Positions 40,896 through 55,314 of a DNA stretch of 64,000 nucleotides are shown here, in pieces. Source of the stretch: Scleroderma bovista (lineage: Eukaryota; Basidiomycota; Agaricomycetes; Boletales; Sclerodermataceae); the NCBI GenBank assembly GCA_037178675.1, contig JAYMGJ010000736.1, positions 1 through 64,000 of the forward strand, in the 5' to 3' direction. Positions within the stretch are counted from its first letter, which is position 1. The number at the start of each line of letters is the position of its first letter. The notes beneath the pieces are model-generated. The model had not been told where the DNA came from. It saw only the letters and a program-made list of their open reading frames with translations, and did not search any database. The position numbers and the translations under genes were made by a program.

Positions 40896-43800
40896 ATGGA
40901 TCACCTCCCGCGCAATCGCGACTTCCCTCCTCCTCCTGCCCACCTCGTCCCCGTCCGCACCTACCCCCTCCCCCCGGACCCGCTGCGTCCCCCACCGGAA
41001 CACATCCCAGACAACACAGATAAATCCGACTCCAACATCACGTTCATGAAAGGTCCAAAGCGAAAGCGTCTAGCAAAGGTAGGCTCCTTCCCCCTCCGCG
41101 ACTCTCACCCCATGTCAGTCAATAACCCCCACCCAAGGCGTGCGATGCCTGTCACAAAAGCAAGCGACGCTGTGATGGAACAGGTACGTCAACCAGCATT
41201 TTCGTGCCTTTTTCGGCATTCCTAACTACCACCGTAGCGCCGTGTAGTAATTGGTATGCGCTCACTGATTTCGCACTCTCCGCGACGCTCACGCCAAGCC
41301 CCCCCCACCCCAGCTATTTCGCATCCAAAAAATGCACCTACACCGATGCGACAGGGAAACCCGTTCCTGCTCCCAGACCACGGGCAGAGGGCTCGTCTGA
41401 TCCCCACACAGGAACCCATCCTCATCCAGATGGCCCATTGTCAAATACACCACCAGCATTCGGAAACATGTTGCCACAGAACGGAGACTCCCCTTCCGTA
41501 CAGGACGACGATGACGACAGGATGAACCCTCGAAAACGTCTCCGCTCGGATCTCAACGCATTGACACCTGCACGGACACCCCCAAGGTCCTTGGCTCCAC
41601 CTGTCCTCCCTCCGTCCGATAGGCCCCTCGAGAGAGACCCTGCTCTCACCCGCGAACTCGTTCATTGTACGTACACACCCCCTCACCCCGTGCTAGCCGC
41701 TTCTCACACATATCCGTCAGTATTCTTTACTTATCGCCAACCTCAGCGTATGATTATTCACCAAGCTCGCTTCCTCGCCGACCTGAGCCGTAATGCCGTC
41801 CCCCCTTATCTACTCCTTGCAGTCTGTGCAGTCGCTGCCCCTTTATCCAAGCAGCCCACATTAAAAACATCACCAAGTCGATATGCCGGAGAACGCTTCG
41901 CACAAGAGGCCATCGCCCTCATGTACAAGGACCGCAATCTTAATTGTGAACCAAATCTTGCCACGGCGCAAGCTCTTTGCCTCTTACAGCTCCACGACAG
42001 AATGGGCAAGTCCCTATGGAACGGCCCATACTACGGCCAGTCCCTCCATTCCAAAGAAGTACAACACCCTTACTTATCTATTTTTTTTTTTTCCTTCCTC
42101 ATAGAACACGCAATGAGCATCATCACAAAGCTGGGCGTATTCGAATCTGATTACACCATCCTTACCCCCGACCCTTCACCTGAGTTCATTAATGCTGCCA
42201 TAGATCGCGAATGTGCCCGCCGCGTCTTCTGGCTCATATTCATTTCAGACTGTGTGGCGTCAGTCCTCTACAGACGTAATATACTTGCCACGGAGTCTCA
42301 GTTGAGTCTCCGTCTTCCCATGGACGAAACTTGCTTCGAGCTATCTCCGCATACCGCATTACCAGGTAATCCGTCATTCCGTGCCACGCTGACACGTCAT
42401 TTCTCGGCTCATTATCGCTACTTCCCCCAGAATTCATGGCAAGGCCAGTCTCACGCGCCGTCCGCCCGGTCCTATCCGAGATTGGCCAGTTAATCCAGAT
42501 CCTCACTATCCATGAGCAGGTAGAAAGGACCATGGACGATTTCAACAGTAAGTTCCGGTCCGCTGCCCGTCTATCTTTGCGCTTTCTCACTCTCACGGCT
42601 CTGCCGCTGTGTGTTCCCGATCCTGCCTCGTGCTCGTGATCGACCCCACTTATCGACTCTACGCGCGATGCATAGATCGTGAGAACGGACGATATCCCGG
42701 CGTCAGGTTGCAAGAGCTGGAGAAGGAGGTTACCGTGCGTGTCTATCTTTCTTTCCTTATTAAACTTGCGTTGGGACCGCCTGTTGCATACAGGCGGCCG
42801 GGCAAGAAATAAATGAATTCATCTTGGGCTCGAAGCTGTGTGCTGATTTTTTTTTCTTTTGGTCAACATTACTCCAGGCTTGGGCTCAGGCACTTCCCGA
42901 CCATCTCCGCTTTACAGACGAGAATTTAGCGGTTCAAACTAACATTTACGAAACGGCGTCCAACACGGGGGCGTGGTGCTTCGCGGCTATGCATGTATTT
43001 CATAATTCCTGCATTCTGGCGTTAAATTGGGTACGTCGCCTTTCCCTTGCCGCGGGTGCGTGTGGGGTGCTGATAGGCGTGGCACGTGCCTTTAGGCCAG
43101 ACAACGGTGCCGGACATCATTACCGCAAGACACTGCCGGGGCCCAGGAAAAGCTGCATATGATTGTAAGGGAATGGGGTGGGAAAGTCAAGCTGAGCATT
43201 CTTTGTAAGTTGAACCCCCGATCATATCGAATCAAGCTCATTGGCTTTCGTGCTCGTAGTGGGTCTTATCTTATGGGTGAATACAAGCGATCAGAATATG
43301 GTGATCGAACAAGACTCATGCGTGTTCCTCTAGCCCCTTTTCAAGTATACAGATGATCGAAGTTCAATGTTACTCGATTGGTCCAGTGCCTTTGAAGACG
43401 TGTGGGGCGTGCGTATTCAAGATCTGTGTCCTGCCCCGGGCGACTCGAGACATCAGCTGTTCTCGATCTCGCATAGTATCCCGCCAACACCACCCTCGTC
43501 GCTGACTTTTCCACCCCGCGTACAACCCCCGCCTTCTTCAGCTTCAGGGGTGCCGCCAGGGCCAAGCATGGTTTCTGTTTCAGGACCTAATACCAGTAAC
43601 CCCGTTATTCCTCCGAGGGCTTCGGGCCCTGAATCTACTCCGATGCCTTCCCAGTTCCCGTTGCAGTCTCGCGCGGCACTCGATCCGAGGTTCCATTCGC
43701 ATTCGCATACGCAGCAGCCCCCGGCGGTGGTGCCCCAGACCCAGACTCATCCACAGCCTGGGGTTGGGCACCCGGTACTACTAGGGACGGATCAGCGGGA

Positions 43801-44428
43801 GAAGGAGAACGGGAGGAACGTGCATGTTGGACATGATGGGGGGATTGATCCGGTGGTGACGCATGCGTCTGTGTCTGCGTCTGCGTCGACTGCTTCGACT
43901 GCGCCGTCGAATGGGCGGCACCCGGTGGTACAGGCGCAGCAGCAGCAGCAGCAAGGGGCATCGACGGGGAGTGGACAGCAGCAGGCACCGCAGCAGTCGT
44001 TGTCGTTACCGTCATTGAAGGCGAGTGGGCTGTTGGAGTGGCCGCTTCCTGGGTCTGCGGAGACAGGGCCTCCGGGCGTTCAAGTTCAAGTTGCTCCGTC
44101 GTCGGCGTCGGTTTCGGCTTCGGCTTCGACTGCGGCGGTGGCGACGTCGTGGGCGGGCGGCGTGCATTCGCATTCGCTTGTGCCCCCTCGGAGTGGTGCT
44201 GGGAGAGAACCGGCGAGGTCTCCGCGGTCGCAGGCGCTGGTGCAGTCACCTTCGCAGACACATGCGCAGTTGCAGGTCCAGGCGCCGTCACATGTGCCGC
44301 CGCTGCCGGCTCAGCTTCAGTCGGAAGCGGGGGCGGAGCTCAGAGGTGGGCCAGTTGGCCTGTCTTCGGGTATGCCTGTTGGGTTGCAGTGGCTGGCACA
44401 GGAGTCGACGGTGGCCAGGCAGAGCTAG
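40896..44428 (+). CDS. Zn2Cys6 transcription factor with fungal-specific middle domain; in-frame TAG
   Basis: DNA-binding regulator. ATG 40896 begins MDHLPRNRDFPPPPAHLVP. Splicing across GTAGGC...CCAAG (41079 on) and two more introns assembles the binuclear zinc cluster ACDACHKSKRRCDGTAPCSN, CYFASKKCTY, using a 16-nt exon at 41238-41253. A disordered Pro-rich linker (with an acidic DDDDD patch and KRLRSDL) leads to the fungal transcription-factor domain (FLADLSRNAVPPYLLLAVCA, QALCLLQLHDRMGKSLWNG, RECARRVFWLIFISDCVAS, LRLPMDETCFEL). Later exons (WAQALPDHLRFTDENL, NWARQRCRTSLPQDTAGAQE) continue to VNTSDQNMVIEQDSCVFL, then a TAG at 43331-43333, then PLFKYTDDRSSMLLDWSSAF in the same frame and a long Ser/Pro/Gln tail ending at 44428. 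The TAG is either a nonsense mutation or lies at the end of a 33-nt intron. Target genes unknown. Confidence 0.8.
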
Positions 44429-44651
44429 GGGGAGTTACCTGCGATGGTGTGCGCTGAGGCGTATTTATTGCATTTATTCGTACCAAGCTTTAATTCACGG
44501 TAGGGGCTGGGGCGGAAGTGGGACATTATAATGGAAGGGCATTTTTTGCATTGACTGTCGATTACCAAGTCAACGATGTAACATATTGTACCTATGAATT
44601 GGCATGGCGAGGTAGCGGTTTTGACGGGTATACATACGTGTATGCGACACA

Positions 44652-45189
44652 CTACTGTTCCTCTGCGCCTCTAACGAGCTTGGTGAGGTTCCGATGTAGT
44701 TCGGGTTTGATGAGGACGACACGGTCGAGGAGTTTTCGTACGACGTTGTCTTTGTTGGTCTCGAATGCGACTGTGGTGATCTCCAGCTTCCGTTCGGTTT
44801 CTCTGTCGACTGCTGCTTGGACGTTGGAGATGTTGCCGGCGTGCTGTCGGGATGTGAGATATATGTATGTATGCACACACAGAGCCGGGCTCACCGATGC
44901 CTCGAATGCTTTGAATTCGGTCTCCTTTACCCGTCTGTATTCGTCGATCTCCTTGGTAGCTTCTGTGCGTGCATCCTTCAATCGCTGGATACGATCTTGG
45001 GGGGGATGTGCATAAGCCACTGTGTGTGTCTGAGTCGTGCGATATTGCTCACATTGGCGGGCCTGCTGCACGACTTTGGCAGCGTCTTTCTCTGCCTCTA
45101 GGAGCGTCTGAATTCCTTGCGACGGTTGGGCTGCCTGTGGGTGTAGTCGGTCTGTGTGTTCATGCAGTCAAAGGGGGACAAAATACCAT
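44652..45189 (-). CDS. VMA10: V-type proton ATPase subunit G
   Basis: Peripheral-stalk subunit of the vacuolar H+-ATPase, which couples the V1 motor to the membrane sector. Exon 1 is the ATG alone (45187-45189), followed by an intron GTATTTTG...CACAG. The coding continues AAQPSQGIQTLLEAEKDAAK, VVQQARQ, then YRIQRLKDARTEATKEIDEY, RRVKETEFKAFEAS, HAGNISNVQAAVDRETERKL, ending in RNLTKLVRGAEEQ at TAA/stop 44652. About 115 residues, normal for subunit G, nearly all alpha helix. One acceptor (CCAAG before ATCGTATCC) is AAG type. Convergent with the transcription factor and divergent from the symplekin gene across 102 bp. Confidence 0.93.
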
Positions 45190-45291
45190 TGGGTTGACCA
45201 GGAGCGAGCAATTTGAAACTCCGACAAGCGTCCTCGGTGTATGTGGTTGGGGGAGAGGAAACATTCCACCAGAGAGGAGTCCACGGCGACG
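45190..45291. promoter_or_regulatory. Short bidirectional promoter, VMA10 / PTA1
   Basis: Only 102 bp separate the VMA10 start codon from the chosen start of the symplekin gene, so both must share control sequence. It contains GGGTTGACCAGGAGCG and ACCAGAGAGGAGTCC; nothing specific can be named. Confidence 0.5.
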
Positions 45292-48200
45292 ATGGCAGGG
45301 AACCCCGTTGACCCTCTCCAGGCGCTCTCAGCAGCGCTGGCTGTCCCAGCAGACTCAAAAGAACAGGCTGAATTGCTCGCTGCGTTGCGTGAATCGCTCG
45401 AGTCCCATCCCAGCCCAATTCCAATCCTCTGCACTACACTCATCAGGACCGTGTCTGGCGCCGGCGACTCGCTCCTCAAACGATGGGTGCTCGACCTCCT
45501 CCATTTTGCGCTGTGTCGCTCGACGCTCACTCTCGATGCCCGAACACAACGTTAGTTCTCTCTCCTCACTTGTTCGTAGTGTTGCAGTTGCGTAATGATA
45601 ATCCACCCCCACCCCTCCTCCTTTGTTTCTTTTTCTATCCCCTGTAGTCGCGTCTCAGTCTGTCGAGACACTCGCAAGTCTGCTGAACGATTCGTCCGTG
45701 CGGACTGTCAAAGTCGCCATACAATGTCTTGCGACCGTGTACCCACTCCTTTTCCGCACTCTGTAAGGAACCTCCCCCTCCCTACTACTACTGCAATACA
45801 AAGGGCGTGCGTGTGTGCCCTGTTACTGAGCGTCCTTTTTGATTTAGATGCACAAACCGCGCACCGCGCCAGCAGTGGGACCTGCTTTCGCAGTGCAAGA
45901 ACCGTATTTTGGAGCTCATGTGGTCGCCTACGGCGAATAGCGGCATGAAGCTGTCGGCTGTCAAGTTTATTCAGAAGGTCGTCCTCGTACAGACGCGAGG
46001 CGTATCGGATCCTAGGGTGTGTGTTGCATTTGTGGTTATGCCCGCGAGGGTAGCGGCTCACGGACACGTTGGTCCCCTTCCACAGCTCCAGAACAAAAAC
46101 GACCCCAATATCGCGAATGTTTCTGCAGATCACCCGTTCATCTCTGCGTCCCCTCTCGAAGCGGAGGGAATGAAGCTCCTGGAGAGCGTCATCACTATGC
46201 TGTATACAAGCCAGTGAGCTCGTGGTTTTTTTTTTTTTTGGTTCGTCTGAACGACTGTTGGTCTCATCGTGCTTTTGCAGAAACCCGGACATTATCACTG
46301 CTATTGTGAACAGCTGGAGCACTCTCGTCAAACAACGGCCTTCGTTGGTTCATCTCGTAGTATCATCTTTGTCATCGTGGACCCCGGTGGCTCTCGCTGC
46401 TCTGCCAGCGTCTTCTATCAAGAGCGTGGAGAAGAGCATTCGGATATTACTCGTGCATATATCCAGGTGGGTGGAGAGGGGTAATACATATGTCTTTAGG
46501 TGCTGACCTTCCTCGCGCTGTAGAGGACCCCATGGTTCAGCTTTCGGTGCCCAGATCAACGAAACACTTTCCCAACAGGCCCAGCGTATGGAACGGGCAT
46601 CTGCAGAAGAAAAAGCACGCAAAGCCGCCGTCGCAGCCACAGCGACCGAGGCTACCAAAAAGCGACCACCCCCATCGACGCCCCTGGAACAAGCAGATCC
46701 CAAGCGTCTCAAAGTCGAAGTGGACAATGCGGCGTCCAACTCGGCTGCGTTCCTTGCTGCGTTCGACTTTACGACGCTGCCGATTGGGCTCGTGACGGAT
46801 CTCATCGTGGCTAATCTTCAGGCGTTCTCGGAGCCGGCGTTGATGAATTTGGTTCAGTCGTATCGACAGAGCAGGGGCTTATCCGTACCCCCTGCGAAGC
46901 CACCGCAGCCTCCAGATTCTGTTGGTCATATGGAGGGCACACCGGTTGCAGAATCTCTCGAATCTGCTGTTAAAGAAGAGGTCGTAGATCCACTAAAAAT
47001 GGATATTGATGAAGAGGAGATGGAATATGAACCGGACAAACTAAACTTAGAGGTAAGTACCATAGGAGGGTGGAAGAGAGGGGACCTCGTTGAATGTTTT
47101 GTCACCTAGCTTTCGGGCGAAGACTTGGATGCTATCGAAGATGTGATGCAGCAGGATATCCCCGAAGACTTACTATCTCTGGACCTGTCGGAATTCAAGT
47201 TGCCGTCACCCAAAGACCTTTCGGAGGGCGATCGGGTTGCCCTTATGCGCGGTGCTACAACACGAATATGTGACGGTGCTAAAGAACTGGAATACTCCAC
47301 TTCAACGAGTGATAGCCACTCAGCTGGTGACATGTGGATGCTCCTCATTGTCCGCATGCTCACCAGAGTCGCCGTGCCCCCTGTACCTGAGACATCGAAA
47401 GAAGAGGCCGAGACATGTGATGCAGAGAGTCGACTAACTGCACTTTACTCACGCCAAGACGCACTACGACAAACCCTTTGTGAATATATTCTGGCCAACT
47501 TCCCGGCAAGGTTTGTTGTTGTGGTCTTTTCTATAAGGATAGATACCTAATGTGAGTGTTAGGTTACGCCTGGCCACTACATGGATGAACGAGGAATGGT
47601 ACAATGACCGTATAAGGACGGCCGCCGATCCGAACTGGGTATGGTCAATATATCAGTGGCCCATCTGATACCTAATCACATGTACACAGCGCCCAAACTA
47701 CGAGTCCTGGCTAAACCAAATTGTCTCCATGTACCAGACCATTCTGGAAGCCAAGGCCGAGGGCAAACCTGACAGCAAGGACAAGGCCTTTTCGAGGTTT
47801 TTGCTGGATTTGCCGGATGTACCTTCGGACGTTCTTGACATGCTACGTGAGCTCGCTGTCGAATCAGACAAGTGAGTGTTTTTCTGGTATTTCCACTGCA
47901 GGCGTTTAATTGTCCTGATAGGATGCATGTGGGCTTCACAACGCTTCGGGACTTTGTCCTAGAACGACCGTCAATACGTGCGGAGGCATTACGTGTGTTG
48001 TTGGACCTGACTACTCATCCGGAATCGGTGACCCGACGTGCGGCAATCAATACGGTAAGGCGGTGGGTCCCAGGTGCGGAGCCTTTGGACAGCATGATAC
48101 GCGACTTTGCGCTCCAAATTCTTCGGCGATTGCAGAAGCGTCCGCCGCAAGGATCCGGTAAAAGCTCCAATGGGCAAGCAAATGGTGAGGCGGACGACGA

Positions 48201-49556
48201 TAGTATGGAGGATGGTCAACTTCCGCCAGAGGAGCTCATGCAGACACCATATCTACTTGACGAAATACAGCTTCCGGCGGAGAAGTCGCATGTTCTCCAG
48301 CACGTTGAACTCCTCTTTGCCTTGTCTGTAAAGATCCCCGAGTTCTTGGATGAGTGAGTAGACTTCAGCAGGTTTATCGTCTGTTCTGATGCAGGCCTTG
48401 CCAGGATCTTTGCGTCCTATAGTCAAATGGACCTTACAGTGCAACAGGCAATACAAGACCTCATAACGGCTCTGATCAAGTCGCTTGGATCGAACAATGG
48501 GAAACTCCTCACACTCATGCGGACGTGTCCGCCTGGTGCTGAGTCACTGGCTCTTCGGGTGCTGACCATCTTCACTGAGCATGGCAGACCGAGTACGCAG
48601 CTGGTGGCGCTAGTGAAGGGCCTCATCTCGGAGCGCGATCTTGATGCTCGTTTCCTCATTCCGATCATCGCAGAGATGGACAAGGTGAGAGGTTCATGCA
48701 TTTGTTTTTCTCTGAATTGTGCTACATGACGTTTATCAGGCGGACATCATGCGCCACCTTCCTCGCGTCGTGTCGATCCTCAATGGTCAGCCGGAACCCA
48801 AAAACTTGGTTAGGTCAGTGTTCAGCTCGGTCGTGACGACTCCTCCACAGACATTCGGGAGTGTCACATCGAATCTGCCGCGTGTACGTCAGAGCGAATT
48901 GCTCACGCCTGCCGAGTTAATGGTGCTTCTCCACGAGGCTGAAAAGGAGATTGGCCTGAAGAGCGCAATTGAAGGTGTGTGCATTCGCAAGTTGTTGCTC
49001 GTTCAAGGTCATGTAACGTTTTGGATAGCTATCGGGATTTGCTTCTCCATGACGGACGTGTTCCGCTCTGAGATTCTGGCTGTGGTAATGCAGCAAATCG
49101 TTGATGAGCCCGTGCTTCCTGTCTTATTCCTTCGGACGGTATGTGACTACTATCGGCTGAGTAACGATCAGCTTACGCAGGTTTTACGAGCAGGTTATTC
49201 AAGCAGTGACAACGTATAAATCGCTTGTTCCCTTCGTATCAACCACGTTATTGTCGCGCTTGATTACGAAAAAAATATGGCAGAATCCTCATTTATGGGA
49301 AGGGTTCATCCGCTGCGCAAAGGTAATTGCGCCTGCGAGTTTTGGAGCGCTGCTCCAACTTCCCAAGGAACAACTCCGAGAGCTGGTGGACAAGCAGCCT
49401 AGTTTGAAATCTGGCCTTCGGGACTACGTGACGAAGAAGGCTGGGAATAGGGCAAGAGTGGCGGGGTTCCTTGATATATTTGGGGACGATGACAATACGT
49501 TGTCATCAGCGCCGTCCACTCCGGTTGATATTGCGATGGCTGCTACACCGGCGTAG
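45292..49556 (+). CDS. PTA1: Symplekin/Pta1, scaffold of the mRNA 3'-end cleavage and polyadenylation factor
   Basis: Nuclear scaffold that holds the cleavage and polyadenylation machinery and contacts the Ssu72 phosphatase. Starts ATG 45292 (MAGNPVDPLQALSAALAVPA); an in-frame ATG at 45241 is possible but lies in the 102-bp promoter. About 1,180 residues over some 14 exons. The N-terminal helical (HEAT-like) region has SVRTVKVAIQCLATVYPLLF and MKLSAVKFIQKVVLVQTRGV. A charged linker (ATKKRPPPSTPLEQADPKRLKVE) probably contains a nuclear localisation signal. The C-terminal symplekin domain includes DLDARFLIPIIAEMDKADIM, RHLPRVVSILNG, LTPAELMVLLHEAEKEIGLK and NPHLWEGFIRCAKVIAPASF, ending DIAMAATPA at TAG 49554-49556. 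No break seen. Confidence 0.9.
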
Positions 49557-50256
49557 GTGGGATTAGTACGTCATTCTTCTCATGTATAGCTGCGAGGCGG
49601 GAGATAGGCTTTGATGGACGTGTATTTATTCCAATCTTACATTTCATGGCACGTTCAGTCCGTGGATCGAGGGTGATAAAACACCTGATAGAAATTGTAA
49701 ATTACACATTACAGTACATAGCTAGTGTAGTACTACTGGCGTGACAAATGATTTGAATAATTGCGAATCCCATCTTAGTCCGTGCCAATCCATTTTGGAG
49801 GAAAGGACCATTGTTCCGATGATATGACGCTGATTCGGACGGCGATCTAACTGTTTACCCTGTTTCACTGTGTCCAGGGGACCGACCACCCTTCGGTAGG
49901 AAACACGGCCGTTGTTTCGAGCGAGTGCTGAAACCTGCAGTGCACCATAAGGGGGTGCATGAGCAACCACACGAGGTAAGCGTGTTAACTTATATCGGCA
50001 GGGTCATGGTTCTCAAAGGAATACGCAGTTGGATAGCACCGTCTTCCCATCTTCTTCCTCATGGCAAACAGCCCAGACCATTCCTCCTCCACAGTTGCGT
50101 CGGACAACTCAGAGACCATGGATCGTGGTCGATCACGCGTTCGAAGGCGGTCGAACCAGCTCGCCCAGCCTTGCATGAAGAAGAAGTAGGCTCAGCCCTT
50201 GTTCAGTGGCAAGCCCTGTGAGGACTGATACAGTTCGCAGGGGATACCATACTTTC
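49557..50256. other. Intergenic region before the MAP kinase
   Basis: 700 bp. Short ORFs on both strands (minus 49722-49970; plus 49925-50221) show no recognisable domain and are not supported. The MAP kinase promoter and 5' UTR should lie in the right half. Confidence 0.4.
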
Positions 50257-52627
<2,371 letters not shown>

Positions 52628-54048
52628 GTTTCGGACTTGTAGAGATAGTCATTTGATCACATATTGCACAGGAACGACACGGAATCTTTGAGCTTTAGTA
52701 GATATGCTTCCTGACTTCTCTAGTGAGTGGGACCAAAGCAATCTATGCGCGCTCATGATTCGTTGATTCAGCTCACCTTGCTATGGCTCAAATGTGCATG
52801 ATGATCTGTGTCGTGGAGAGTATCCTGCGAACAGCTTCGAATCCCTCCAGCGATTCTCATTGTCTGCCCTCTTGAGGTAGTAAGGGTTACGATTGGCCTA
52901 CTCCTAGTGTTCCCATGTTGACGTTAGCTTGGAATTCGGCGAAGAAGCAGTGACAGCGCCAGTCTACGAGGATGGGATGGTGATAATTTGGGTTTGCATT
53001 CTTGTGAGATTCCTGTGACCTGTTCCTTTGCAACGTATGCGCAGAATATCGGATCGACCTGTTCTCGTATGTAAATACATACCTTATTCTATGTACTTAC
53101 ATCCCAAATTTATGGATTCAATTGAGCGAGACTCATCGGCACTTGGAGCCAATGTGTTGGCAAGAACCTGGTGAAACCAAACATTATTTTATTTGCAATC
53201 GTTTCAAGTGCGTACTCTGTCCGCCTTGTGCCTGCGTTGACCCAGATGAAGTCCGATTTCCAATCACATAAATTTCTTTTTGTCTGCTTCCTCGACATAC
53301 CTGTCAGCCTGGTGAGTTCCCAGGAGTTAATCCAGAGTTCCTGGACGAGCCCGATAATCGTTAGGGTCACAAAGATCGCGGAACAAATAGTACTAGTGTT
53401 CCGACTCCCGACGGCACCGGCGGTTCGGCCTGACACTGTGACCGATTCCGAGATCATTGTTCCACTATTGGACGTGTGCAACCACCTTGATTACTGGCCC
53501 GGATCTCCATGGCGTTGATTCACGTCAGGGAATCCTGGTAATGCGGCGGATCGGAGAAATGTGGACTCACCATGATTTGCTAAGCCAGTATGTTGAAGTA
53601 TGGCCGAGTATTAGTATGTATGTCGTCCGTAGAAGATTGATCGTCGGGATAACAATTCTAATTTCTGTCCAGGTCTGTCCATGTACATCTGTCCACAGGT
53701 TTCCGGTCGCATAGCTCGGGGGCGTTTAACTGCAGGTATAACCATGTTCCGTGCACTGTCTTCGGCATTCCCACTCATTCTCACAGCGTTATTAATGTAC
53801 GTGATGTCTTCTGGGTGTCATGGAGTGCATGTCAAGTATTCAAGACCGTTCGCTATCCCCACTGGGACCCATAACTACACAAGACTCGGGTGAGCAAATC
53901 GGACTAATTATATTGTTTTTGCAGAACTTTCCAATGGAATGTGAACACTTTTGACTGTGATACCGTACAGCTGTCGCTGTTTTTTTTTTTGGCACTGCAG
54001 AAATCCTGCTGTGACGACCACTGTTATGCAAACTGAGAGTGCTCAGAG
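52628..54048. other. Gene-poor stretch, no supported gene
   Basis: 1.4 kb. Opposite-strand open stretches at 53110-53481 (minus, with one hydrophobic segment STICSAIFVTLTIIGLVQEL) and 53171-53518 (plus) overlap each other; neither shows a family I can name nor a convincing exon chain. A degenerate membrane-protein gene on the minus strand is possible. Confidence 0.35.
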
Positions 54049-54065
54049 TCTCTTCTATGATCTGT
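54049..54065. repeat. Target-site duplication of truncated LINE, left
   Basis: TCTCTTCTATGATCTGT, exactly repeated at 54161-54177. Confidence 0.85.
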
Positions 54066-54160
54066 CTAAATACGTTACTCTCCTACGGCCCTGTGGCACC
54101 GCGTCTTAGCACTTTTTGTTTGCTTGCAGCGGGATATAAATTTGGAATTCTCTCTCTCTC
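54066..54160 (+). mobile_element. 5'-truncated LINE copy (95 bp)
   Basis: About 95 bp that match the last 90 bp of the full LINE (17218-17308): TACGGCCCTGTGGCACCGCG, TCTTAGCACTTTTTGTTTGC, TTGCAGCGGGATATAAATTT, GAATTC and the (TC)n tail. Perfect 17-bp duplications flank it. A dead-on-arrival insertion of the same family, which independently confirms where the LINE ends. Confidence 0.9.
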
Positions 54161-54177
54161 TCTCTTCTATGATCTGT
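54161..54177. repeat. Target-site duplication of truncated LINE, right
   Basis: TCTCTTCTATGATCTGT, identical to 54049-54065; its leading TCTC merges with the element's TC tail. Confidence 0.85.
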
Positions 54178-55314
54178 GTCATACAATCGGAGACAAGCCG
54201 CTCCCAGTGGCACAGACAATTAATATCATAGAACCTTCCACCACCAATCACTGGTTCGCCTTCTGACATCGCCGCAGGGCAGCGAATGTACAGGCTATTG
54301 TTATTGTGCTGCGCAAAATAGGGCCAACAATAAATCCCATCACTGATGCCTTTGATACCCTTAAACCCGATTCACCCTTGCTATTCGGTCATTTCCTTCT
54401 CCTCTGGGGCAATGGCGGTTACCGACAAGGTTTATGTATGTACAAAATATATATGGCCGAGGTCACCGCATGCCTTCTTGGGGAATAAATCTATGCTTGA
54501 GCGATCGGACTCATTTGTGCAATGTAGATTTGTGCCTGTAATTGCATTGTAGGTTTCGCAACTTCAAGTCTCGAAGTAGGCAAACCTTGCAAGTCACCAG
54601 ATGAGAACTGAGGAACTGGCCTGAGGTCACCACTGGTCTCGGAGCCGAGTCGCCCACGTCCCAATTGAATTCAAACCCTCAAAATGTCATGTGACACGTT
54701 GGCAGTCAAGGGAGTGGATCCGATTGGCATTCGTCATCTATTATCACGCTGGCCATCCGCCACCATATCCGCCGAACTTAGAGAGCACGGTGAGGGTGCT
54801 GTTTCTCGGGCCATTTATGAGGCTTTGCGAATTGATTTTGCTCCAAAGATTTGCTGGCTCCTCCGTAACGGAGTGATTTCGGACTTTCGCTCCCCTGGCG
54901 GAACCAGTTACACAGGTCACTTGATAGGTTTTCCCGTTTACCGGAAATCGATAAGGGGAGTAACAGGGTAGGCAGGTTGATTATTCTGGGCCCCGAAAGC
55001 GATTATTGGCCACCCCATTAAACTTCAGGGTAATGTGCAAACATCCGCTGTTTAGTGTCTGAAGTTACCCACAATTGAACCGCAGTCTGCTCACCTCACT
55101 GGGCGCATGGATTCGATAGACTTGCGCATCTAAAGCGGCCAGGAAAAGATATACACTTTTTCCTCCGCACTCCAAACCCACTGTCAGGGAGGCACCCTCC
55201 ACAAGAATCCCACCACCGTGGTTGGCGAGTTGTTCCCTTGATCCCGACATCGCCTCGATTCCACACTCTCCTACCTTCCCCCAGTTGTTGTTCGTCTACC
55301 GCTATACAAACCCC
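54178..55314. other. No gene seen before the second monooxygenase locus
   Basis: 1.1 kb with short ORFs only (for example 54684-54971), without recognisable domains. The last 200 bp should contain the promoter of the gene starting at 55315. Confidence 0.4.

Noticed and set aside
43860..44400. Long minus-strand Pro/Ala/Thr-rich ORF (43635-44291)
   Set aside because: Low-complexity mirror of the Ser/Pro/Gln tail of the transcription factor.
45241..45291. Upstream in-frame ATG for symplekin
   Set aside because: It would extend the protein by 17 residues unlike the MAGNPVDPLQAL start and use half of the short shared promoter; kept only as an alternative.
53110..53518. Overlapping open frames on both strands as a membrane-protein gene
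   Set aside because: Only one hydrophobic segment, no consistent exon chain, and the two frames exclude each other.
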